Assembly (NCBI GenBank): GCA_030062745.1
Contig: CP099840.1
Span: 3,348,001-3,412,000, forward strand
DNA length: 64,000 bases
Source: Capitulum mitella
Lineage: Eukaryota > Arthropoda > Thecostraca > Pollicipedomorpha > Pollicipedidae
Direction of reading: 5' to 3'
The translations under genes and the position numbers were made by a program. The notes under the pieces were generated by a model that was not told the origin of the DNA, did no database searches, and worked only from the letters and a program-made list of their open reading frames with translations. Shown here in pieces: positions 55,356-64,000 of the stretch. Positions within the stretch are counted from its first letter, which is position 1. Each line of letters opens with the position of its first letter.

Positions 55356-55413
55356 CTTCGCCCAGCTTTCTATCCCACTTTACTGCCTCGCGGGTGGCAG
55401 ATTCGGTCATCAT
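55356..55413 (-). CDS. Dys: Dystrophin exon 1: start codon and N-terminal leader
   Basis: Probable first coding exon. It opens with two adjacent ATGs (first at 55,413-55,411), encodes 19 residues (MMTESATREAVKWDRKLGE) and stops at a strong donor GAAG|GTAAGAG with one base over. That single G joins the AT of the next exon to give Asp, so the spliced protein reads ...KLGE-DEREDVQKK, directly continuing into CH1. Human exon 1 likewise ends in phase 1. The first ATG has G at -3. Homology does not extend into these residues because dystrophin leaders are isoform-specific, so the call depends on phase, donor quality and the short uninterrupted frame. Transcript data could reveal other leaders. Confidence 0.7.
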
Positions 55414-55431
55414 TGCACAACCACGGCGGAA

Positions 55432-55439
55432 ATGCAAAT
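55432..55439 (-). promoter_or_regulatory. Octamer (POU-type) motif upstream of the start codon
   Basis: A perfect octamer, ATTTGCAT on the minus strand, lies about 18 bases upstream of the first ATG. POU-domain factors bind this motif. Whether it is in the promoter or the 5' leader cannot be told, and an 8-base match may be chance. Confidence 0.2.
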
Positions 55440-58400
55440 GAGCGGCTCAGAGCGTGCAAGTACGAAAGACCCTGACCCGCTTCCACGGGGAACTTTGCAA
55501 ACAACAGCTGCGAGTCCGCTGACCGCCGGCGGCCGCGCGGGAGAGGCTGGCAAGGCCGGCGACGGACGTTGTTTTCTTTGGAGCGCCGTGGCTCACAGTA
55601 ACGACGTCCTTCGTGTTTCAGAGGCGCCACATTTGTAACGCCGAGTGCGGCCGAGCCCGGAGAAACAGGGCGGAAGCCCAGCGGACCGCTGGGCTGTGCG
55701 ACGGCCGGCGGCAGAGCAGGGCGACGCGCGCTGACTGTTGAGAGTCAGCCTACCGGTCGGCCCGCAGAGATCTTTGGCCAGGCAGTTGGGCGGTTTGCAA
55801 TCCTTTGCAGAGAAGCGGAGTGGTAACACACCCTCCATCAGCTTAATCCTTTGATCCAAAACGTTCCCACAAATTCGGTGCACATAATCCTTAACGGACA
55901 AAGGCGCACCAACTAAGGTCCCCAATTCTGGGACTGACGATGCCTTTACACCAGCCGATTTTTGGCTTCTTGTTATGAGCTTCTAAACCGTCATTTGGTA
56001 TGGAATCAGCTGTAACGTAAAAGCCGCCGAACGGCCGAACAACCGCAGGAGCTCCTTGTTTCGGTGCACAGTCGGGTTTCTTGCACACCTTTGCAAGTTG
56101 CCACGCACCGCACACGCTAACTGCAAAGACGGCGGGGTATACATTTAACGTACGTGGACTTGCGAAACGGGGCGGCAAGCGCGAACGATCTACATGCGCG
56201 GTCTAGGTGCGCGCGGCGAGCGCTGCAGCGGCACCGCGACACGGCTCTTCACCGCCGGGTCAGGTATAGGCCGCCAGCGCAGCGTCCGGTCCAGAGGCGC
56301 CCTGAAGCCGACCGCACAGTCCACGGGCCAGCTCCAGAGGCCAGCCGCCGCCGGCGACACCGCAGACGACTGTGTGAGGTTGTGTAAGCCAGGAGCCGTG
56401 CGTCCGGTCTTTGTGTGGTTAGCTCCTATCGGAACTGCGGCAATCGTGGAAAGCGAAAGAACTGCCTGACAACTACGCTTTTGGTCACGCGTAGATTCTT
56501 ACGTTCTTGTGACGAAAGAGAAGCAGAACAAGTTTCTCGTTTGATCAATATTCCTGAATCGTTGCGAAAGAAGATTGGAAGGCCCTTTATCTCATAACGG
56601 TTACGCATTTTAATTATTCGTATTCGTGCTCGACGGATGGATATCTCACCAAGTGTATTCAGTGGCAGAATTCGCTGTGATGTCCATGTGCCAAGTGCAA
56701 CCATGAACCAAGTGCAACCAAGGTTTGGTCATTCGTGACGCCCAATACAGAAAGGAATAGCATCGTTTACCACATGGCAATGACTGGGAGTCTGAAGCAG
56801 AAGACATTTTTCATTCACACCCTTTTTTGGTGGGTGAAAGTGGGTAAAAGTGTGACTTAAAACGAAGTTTCACAAGTTCCCTTCGTCGAGGGGCGGCGCT
56901 GTGTTTGGCAGAGGAGCAAAGGTTGAAAACATGCCGACCCGGATGACAGTCAACTTGCAGAACTAAATTTATACCTGGTTTCTAACAGAGTTATATCTGT
57001 GCCTAGTTTCTAGTTCGTTCGAAGCGTCATACCGGAAATGCAGCATCTGTACTGTGGACTAATATATACCATAATTAAAAGCCTAAGATAAACTACTGAA
57101 AAGCTCTCAAGACGTAGAGGACGTTAAGAATAAAGAGAAGGCGGAGGCCATGACGCTTCTCCGTCCTGAATAACCTACTGCATAAAATACTGACAATTGT
57201 GGGCTGAGCTAAGCTGTGTCAGTTTGATTTGCTTGACCTGTTTGGTTAAGTGACAAATTAAGTATGTTGGTTTAGTTCCAATGCCGATCTTCAAGTGTTC
57301 CGGCCAAACACACCCGAGACCTTTGACAGCCAAACAAAACATCCATTCACCACATTCCAAATCCTTGATATTTCGGTTCGGCATTAAACAGCTGAATCCA
57401 AGTTAAGAGATCCCTGAGGTTTGTTTTAATGATGTAGTATGATTGCTAAGCTGAGTTATCCACCCGCATGCTCAGTTGTGCTTTTAACATCAGAACTGCA
57501 TGTTACACCGCAGAAAATAGCTAGGCTATATATCCAAATGATCATCCGTCTGAAATCAGTTTTTATCTAGAAAAAAATGCCTTACGAACACCTTGTGCTA
57601 GACGTGTTTTCTTAATGGTTACCATTCATATGTATTTCCGGTCGCGCTTCAAGCACAATCTTTGGTTGTAATAACAATGAGAACTTCATCCCAGCGTTTT
57701 TCAGGCCATCGATAAGAGACGTGGCGAAATTATGACTGCCATCGGTTGGGACGGAGATTCGGTGTTTCAACGCACATCACCTATCACACTCGTTATAGAA
57801 TGGATCATTGCACTGATAATCTCCAACGTGGTCTTGATGCATAAAGTAATAATTATCGCCTTCTTCAATAAACAGTATCGTGAAGAAGCTTTCCGCGCCT
57901 CAGCTCGCTCCAGCAGTGTTCATGTGGTTATCTCCATAATGAAGATTCTCCATTGAAGAAGATTCTCCAGAAGATTCTCCATTGTTCTCTAATTTCCGCA
58001 ACAAAATATAATGACGAAGTGAAACAGAAAGCTAATCCGGGCATAATGACCTCAAAGACTACAACTGTTATTTCGTTCAATAGCATTCTGGCACACGGCG
58101 ATCGGCCATTGCGCAACCACAGTTCGTATCCAATGACTTTCCGAGTCAGCCTGCACGTGCCTCGGTCACCGGCCGGTCCGTCGACCACGCCCTCCGACAC
58201 CGCGCCGGCGAACGGGACACTTCCGGGCCGGGTGTCGGGTGGCACTCTGCAGCGCAATCTCCCGTCGAGCGGGCGGCGGCGCCCTCATAAACAGCGCCAA
58301 GTGCTCGGCCTGCAGCCGGCGCGCACGCAGCGCCCTCCGCCGGGACGCGCCGACCAGGCCGCGCGATAACGGCGCCGGCGGACGGGCGCCTGAACCGGGG

Positions 58401-60425
58401 GGCGTCGCTCGTCGCCGGAGCGTCGCGCCGGGCCACGGCCGCGGCGGCAATCGATGGTCGCCCCGCGCGGTATCGGCCGTCCGGCCGCTATCAGCTGATG
58501 AGCGGCGCTATCCGTCCGCCGGCGTGTGTGCTCAGCGGCGGATGACCGGGGAGACGAGGGCTCGGAGCGCGGCGCCGGCGGCCGCGGCTTTCGTCAAACA
58601 CGGCGGCCGCGCGGCGAATAAATTACGGCGGCGGAAGGCCCGGCGGCGCCGCTGCCAAATGCGCCGCCGAGCGCCGCTGCCAGGCCCCCCGCGGCCGCCG
58701 CCGGTGCAGGGCGCTCCCGCCGGCGCGGGCGGCCGGTCCGCGGGCTGCGGAGCTTCCGCGGCGGAGGAGCCTCGCGTTGGTTCCGCAGCTCGCTGCCGAG
58801 GCTCCGCACCCAGCCGGTCCGGCGCCGGCCTCCGGGTCGCGATGAGAGGTGCGAGAACGTGTCTCCGGTGAATAATTCATGGCGGCGGCTCTCAGCGTCT
58901 CGACCGGGTGAGCAGCACCTCCGCTCATCAGAAAACATGATCAGGACGAGGGGCGTTCCCGCCCGATCAGTGGGTCTCAATGTCTTCGGCGACTGTAAAA
59001 ACCCGCAGGAATGCTGTGTCTCTCCATTTCTTGCATATGCTTGGGTTATACGTGCCAGCGTCCATCACAAGCGCAGTGGGAACGAAGTACAGTAATTCGC
59101 TACTCGAGACGAAAGCTAGGGTCAGCATTAAAGACTCTAGATCCTGATTTTCCCCACTCGTTTGTACCTGAGTGTCAGGTGCGCATCCGTTGACCATTTA
59201 TACACATAACATGCATGCAGAACCTACAGGTGGCATGCACCGAAGCACAGACGTTCGACCGTGAATGCCTGCAACCTGCTGGGGTCTGCTCAAACCACAC
59301 CGGTCTTGATGCGAAGTATATAACCCACGACCTACATTAGATAGGTTTTATATAAGTGCAGGGTTTCGTCTGGCTTTTAGAGAGTTGGTTCTTTACTCAG
59401 TCTAGACGTTGGTTCGTCTTCCCCTGCCTTCGCTCTGGTGAAGGCGTGGGCCAATGGCACGTGCCGCTTGCCAACTGGCAGAGGAGGCTCGGTTCTGGAG
59501 CAGCCCGGCCGCTGATTGGCGAGCGGTTTGGCTCGGCGGGGCGGTGAGTTCGCGGCACCCTGACGCCGCGTCGTCTCGTGTTATCGCGGGCATTAGCCGG
59601 CCGTCGCCGGAGCGCAGCCCGTTCGCTCGTTTCGAGCATTGGATGAATGGACGGAGAAGACGTGAGTGAAACTGGGAACGAGACGGACAGACGTGGGCTA
59701 TCCTTTGCTGTAACGTGACAGTGAGGGAGATTTGCGATGCTGCGTCCGGCCGAGTCGGCAGCCTTGCATTAACGTTTCCTCTGCTACTCCATCTCTCTCG
59801 TACAACCATCTCTCTGAGCAAAAACACAATGTCGTTTTGTCCAACAGTCTGGCTTTAAATCTGCCGTAATCATTTTTATTTTTGGAGGCAAAAATGAAGA
59901 CCGCAAAGCTTGTAACCCCACAATGTTGCGGTCCGGAATGGACGAAAATAAAGCAAGTTATCTCCGCCGACTGCTGGGAAAGGCTTCGATTGTCACCAGT
60001 CCGTCGAATGTCTGACTGCGTCCGGCGCAAGTCACCGGAGCCCTCAGCTGGCAGACGGCCTTAGTCGGCGGCCCGCCACGTTTATTCAGCACGTAACCCG
60101 CCTACATGGCTCAGTCGTGTGAGAGACGTTCCACACCCTGTTTGACGAGTTGTTCCGTCAGATTGGCCATGAGCGTTCACAAGATGTCACACGAATCAGT
60201 GCCCCAGACGCAAACCACAGCCGTAAGTGGCTCAACTGCGGTGGAACTTGGGCGACTGAACCGCAAATGACGTCACCGACGGCGTCGCGGATCCCATCGA
60301 AACTAGCTCGATCAGTCTATGCCAGCGGCCGCTTGTGGCCGTCACTCAGCGCCTGTGGCGGCCCGGAGACAGCTGCAGCACTGCCAGACGGAGCACGCCC
60401 ACAGGCGGTGCAGAGCCGCCTGTGG

Positions 60426-60455
60426 GCGGCGGCGGCGGCGGCGGCGGCGGCGCTC
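60426..60455. repeat. (GGC)n triplet run
   Basis: About nine GGC triplets followed by GCTCGG, in a GC-rich block upstream of the gene. Confidence 0.9.
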
Positions 60456-62517
60456 GGACGGCGCCCTTCACGTGCCGCGAGCCGCCGGCGACCGGCGCTG
60501 CGCGCTGGAAAGCCGCCGGCTCCACGGCGATCGAGTGTCGCCTGGCCGGGGAGGGCCGGGTCGCGGTGGGGTGGTTCGCCCGGCTGGGACGGGCCCGGCA
60601 CGCCATCGCCGCGGCGGCGGGGTCGGCTGCAGCCGGGCCGCGTCAACGGCCAGCGGCCTGATGCCGGGTTCCGGCAGGTGAGCAGTTCGAACGGGAGTTT
60701 AGTTAGTTGGTCACCCCGTCCTGGCGTGCATCACAGCACACACACACACTAGGCACACAGACAGTTCAGGTGTCTGCCTGCCCGCATTGGGCACTTCGGA
60801 CGAAAATGGCAAGACATGGTCAACCAACGGTGGTTTTCACCAGCTAAGTAGGAAGAACCATAATGTGACAGGCCGTGGGAACCTGGTTAACCAGCAACAT
60901 CCGGACATCGATCTGCCCAACGCGAAAGGTTTCGGAATGAATGTCAAGACAGCCTTTGATGGTGTCATTTCGCAGGCCCACGCGTCTTCCATCCGCGCTA
61001 AAAAACTGCCTTAGAAGTCGTGCTCATACGCTCGTCGGCCCATGCAGCAATGAGATAATACTGCAGCACGCTCTCACCCCGTGGCACTTGCACATCGTTA
61101 GAGGGGCCAACACAGTCGTTAGCGAGCACACATAAGTCACAAGTACAGGACGCCACGGAACAAACATGGCGGAGTTTGGGTGGCGGAATGCGGTTCACAG
61201 GGCAAGTCTGTTCGGATCACCGTTTGGATAACGCCACTAGCGACGGTCTCACCGGGCAGGCTAAACGATCTCTTGGCGCAAAATTATGCGATTCCACGCT
61301 CGAAAAGGTCATGCCATCAATTCCCGGTTAATTAGACGTGACGTTTGACTGTGATCGGTCAGGGATAGACGAGATCCTGATACCTGAAACTGGTCAAAAA
61401 CGCTGTCCTTCATCTCGACGCTTTTCGCCATTTGTGGTGGAAGGCAGGAGGTGCATTCGGTCCGGGAAGGTGTTTGAGGAAGGTATCACGTTCCCCTTGA
61501 CGCGCTGGTCTAAGGCGACTTTTAACGATCAAATCTCGTCGTTGTGAGCGAGAAGTTTCCCTAGAAACCTTAACCAGATCGCCAGCACATCCAGGTTGTC
61601 TCGATAACGTCAACGGACCGTCGAAAGAGTTCTCCTGTCTGTGCCCGTCGCCCGGAAGCCGCCCCTCGGACTCCACCTGGTGGATAATGGCCCGGCGTGT
61701 GAGGCTCTGCCTGGCCGTGAGTGGCGCCCGAGCCCGGCTGAGGACCCGTCTGACGTGTGTGGGGAGTACTCGCGCGGCAAGGCCGCCCACTGGCGGCGCT
61801 ATCTCGCCCGGCGATCGCCGTAGACGCGCTCGCTATGAGGACCAGGGAGGGGCCGCCCCTCCCCCCGCCCGCCGACCGCCAGCCGGCAGCCAAACGGAGG
61901 TCAGGGATCGTCGCGGAACGGAGGAGATGTTGATATGGGAGACAGACTGGAGGGCATTGTGCAAAGAGTGCATTGCGCTAAGCGAGTATTTCCGGGCTCA
62001 TTGATATCCTCAGTCCTTCGCTGTGATTTGCCGTGGTTCCCGCTGAATGCGTGAACAGATTTAAGGTGTATCCTGCTTTGGTGCAGTCTGGTATCAAGGA
62101 CACTGAAACCGATCCAGACCAGACCAATACGTGTCCATTGTTCAGGAATTTGAAACGACCTTTTCCTGGATACGCTGCACGCCATGTACGCGCAAAAAGC
62201 GATCAATGACTTAAACTTGGCGCCAATGACCGCGAAACACGCAGCCGCGGTAAGGGTATCTTACGCTTCATCCTGTGCTTATTGCTCTTGCGTCAGTTTA
62301 GTAAAATGTGAACTCGAACAGTGCTGTTCGAACTTTGCAATGCCAGACTCTAAATTAAGATGTCCTTGACGAGGCTCTTGGAAGCACCCCAAATCAGACA
62401 ATTTGCTGCATAATGAGCCTGACCTCGCAGCCGATAAAACCGCCACCATTTCAGAGCTCAAGGGCGAGCCATTCAGACCCCCAGAGCTGAAGCCCTGGAC
62501 CACACCAAGGTACTCAC

Positions 62518-62545
62518 ACTGCGGCTCCACCGATATCCCGACCAT
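62518..62545 (-). CDS. Possible alternative first exon of dystrophin
   Basis: An ATG with strong context (GAGATGG) opens nine codons (MVGISVEPQ) ending with one base over at a good donor CAGT|GTGAGT. Spliced to exon 2 it would give ...EPQ-Y-EREDVQKK, with Tyr exactly where human isoforms have it before EREDVQ. Phase 1 matches. Short length makes chance occurrence quite possible. Confidence 0.25.
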
Positions 62546-63180
62546 CTCTTCACCCCGTCAGCACACCCCCGTCACTCGCCGGCAGCCTTAAGGTCACAGC
62601 GGGCTCGCGAGATTCGCAATCACATCACACGCACCACATCGCACCGCCGCGTCCCGCGGGTCCCCCACTGCTGGCGCCGACCGCCGGCAGACTGCCGTCG
62701 CTTCCGACGATCCACCTACGCCACGCCGGCTCTGCTGGATCACCGGCGACCTCGCGCGACAGGCGGCGCCCTGACCCGACCTCGACCGGGTCACGCTGGC
62801 GTGGGGGCGAGACGGGCTCTGCGCGCGAACACGTGTCCGCTGCCGGCACCGCTGCGCAGCGTACAGGACGCCGAAGACAGGACTCACTCGCACGAGGCTC
62901 GCAGGCCGCGCCGACGGCGGTCCGCGGCGCCGCCCTGGCGGCCGACTGCCGAACTACGCCGAGGTGAAATCCGCATGACTGCCCGGCGTGGCGGCGCCTT
63001 TGGCGTGACGAAAGCCGTGCAGGGCCGCAGTGACAGCCGCAGCGGTCTAGCCACGACCACCTGGACTCCCCGCGGGCCGGGAAACGGTGCGACCCCGTCC
63101 GACAAGCCTCTCACCCTGCGGGCGGGAGACCAGATCGTCGCGTCCGCTCGAGGCAGCCGGAATCTGGCGGCATGCGCCAT

Positions 63181-63232
63181 CGCCGCCGCCGCCGCCGCCG
63201 CCCCCGCCTGCGGCGGCGGCGGCGGCGAGCGG
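63181..63232. repeat. Inverted (GCC)n...(GGC)n hairpin
   Basis: A run of GCC triplets is followed within a few bases by a run of GGC triplets, so either strand could fold into a very stable stem. Upstream of the dystrophin gene, in a CpG-dense block. Confidence 0.85.
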
Positions 63233-64000
63233 CGGCTCGGGCGCGCTGCAGGTCGGCCGCCCGGACATTAAATCACGGCGGCGACTAATGGGCGAGGGCG
63301 CGGGCCTGCCAGCCTCACGGCCCGCCGCACGCCGGGCCCCGCCGCCACCGCCAGATGGCCCTCGGGTGAGCTGGTGATGGCCAGAGGCACCATGACGGGG
63401 TGAAATGATGGAGCCGTCAAACAGGACTGGTGATGGCAGGTCACCACGGAGAGTTCCTTTCTGTTATTGGTGTTGTAGGAGCAAGAGGAATTGCGATGAG
63501 GTTGTGGGAGCGTCACATGGGGTGTTGCGCAGCGTTAGAAATCTGCAGGGCCATAGCGTTGTTAGCAGCAGCCGTTGCGCGTTGCGACCGCCTGAGCTCA
63601 GCTCACGGTGCCCGGAGCAAACTGAATTCCTCAACGTCCAGCCACTGTCCAGAGGTCGTGCACTTTGCCAGAATGTCGCTAGCCGAGAATCAAGACTTTT
63701 GCTTGTACCCGAAACACATTTTAAAAATATTCTAGCCTATTATTTAGTGGGGGTTCTCACGAATCTCAGTTGCTTGCAGGACTTGGGCACTTGGAGGCAC
63801 GTAAGTAAGTGAACTGCGGTAAAAAACGCGTGCGAGTTATTGTTCATTGTGTCTCCAAACAGCGTTTTGGCAAGGGTATTTCTGTCTCCGAGTTGTCGGT
63901 GCTCGTTCCGTTTCCGAGATTTACGACCCCTGCTATTTTCCCTTATGGACTGTGGCTGAAACAGGGCCGAAGGCTCGTAGCTCACTGTGGCGCGCGGAGA

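Larger units (their letters stand above)
857..55413 (-). other. Dys: Dystrophin gene (5' two thirds), 43 coding exons recognised
   Basis: Gene-level entry. Dystrophin is a large cytoskeletal protein under the plasma membrane. Its N-terminal CH1-CH2 pair binds F-actin, its spectrin-repeat rod acts as a spacer, and its C-terminus (outside this window) binds dystroglycan. The call rests on close matches, in order, to vertebrate dystrophin: EREDVQKKTFSKW and HLNNVSNAL in CH1, IRNFTTSWTDGLA and PDKKSI in CH2, then hinge 1, spectrin repeats and hinge 3. I placed exons by reading frame, homology and GT/AG borders. Every junction is phase-compatible except that between 41,834 and 41,462. Four exons need one or two bases fewer to keep frame. 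The rod lacks a clear block matching vertebrate repeats 14-16, where two linker-like exons sit instead. Alternative first exons are likely, as in other dystrophins, but only weakly supported here. Confidence 0.96.
55440..64000. other. Upstream region: GC-rich islands, no recognised gene
   Basis: CpG-dense blocks at about 55.5-55.75, 58.15-58.85, 59.45-59.65, 60.35-60.7, 61.7-61.9 and 62.6-63.35 kb, separated by AT-richer stretches (56.4-58.0 kb). No long frame with recognisable homology on either strand and no tRNA/rRNA seen. It may hold the promoter and alternative leader exons of the dystrophin gene. Confidence 0.5.

Noticed and set aside
57732-57956. 74-codon + strand frame with hydrophobic stretch (LVIEWIIALIISNVVLM)
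   Set aside because: No homology recognised, no splice or promoter support; hydrophobicity is expected from AT-rich sequence.

Overview
This is eukaryotic, very probably invertebrate, nuclear DNA. It is GC- and CpG-rich, has no operons, and carries many short exons with GT...AG borders, all on the minus strand. I recognise one gene: the 5' two thirds of an arthropod-type dystrophin (Dys/DMD orthologue). I could place 43 coding exons from 55,413 down to 857, about 8.6 kb or some 2,860 codons. They run start codon, CH1, CH2, hinge 1, spectrin-repeat rod, hinge 3. The C-terminal repeats, WW, EF-hand, ZZ and coiled-coil regions must lie beyond the left edge. The organism cannot be named from this alone. 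A GC-rich crustacean-like arthropod is a guess from the protein flavour and base composition.

Layout, read 3' to 5' along the + strand. 55.4-64 kb is upstream DNA with several GC-rich blocks and no recognised gene, plus one weak alternative first exon (62,518-62,545). 55,356-55,413 is the probable first coding exon. 47.1-52.7 kb encodes the actin-binding CH1-CH2 pair. 34-45.6 kb holds hinge 1 and spectrin repeats corresponding to vertebrate repeats 1-10 in closely spaced exons. 29.7-34 kb holds repeats matching 11-13. 21.1-23.1 kb holds a very large low-complexity proline/serine-rich exon plus a second linker exon, standing where vertebrates have central repeats. 0.86-20.9 kb holds the distal rod up to a poly-alanine hinge 3, including an 8.8 kb intron with a possible internal first exon (18,165-18,239).

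What stands out. (1) A 1,586-bp block (51,216-52,801) contains no CpG at all, although it lies in a CpG-dense gene and includes a coding exon. (2) At three exon borders the exon end and/or splice site has been tandemly copied into the neighbouring intron, making minisatellites anchored on splice sites: 33-bp units at 48,236-48,632, about 83-110-bp units at 33.1-34.2 kb, and about 36-bp units at 9.08-9.26 kb. (3) Six places in otherwise well-conserved dystrophin exons carry one base too many for the reading frame, always within a run of two or more identical bases. Residual insertion errors in the assembly are the simplest explanation.

Functionally the single gene encodes a cortical scaffold that ties F-actin to the membrane dystroglycan complex. 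All other content is intron, tandem repeat or putative regulatory DNA.
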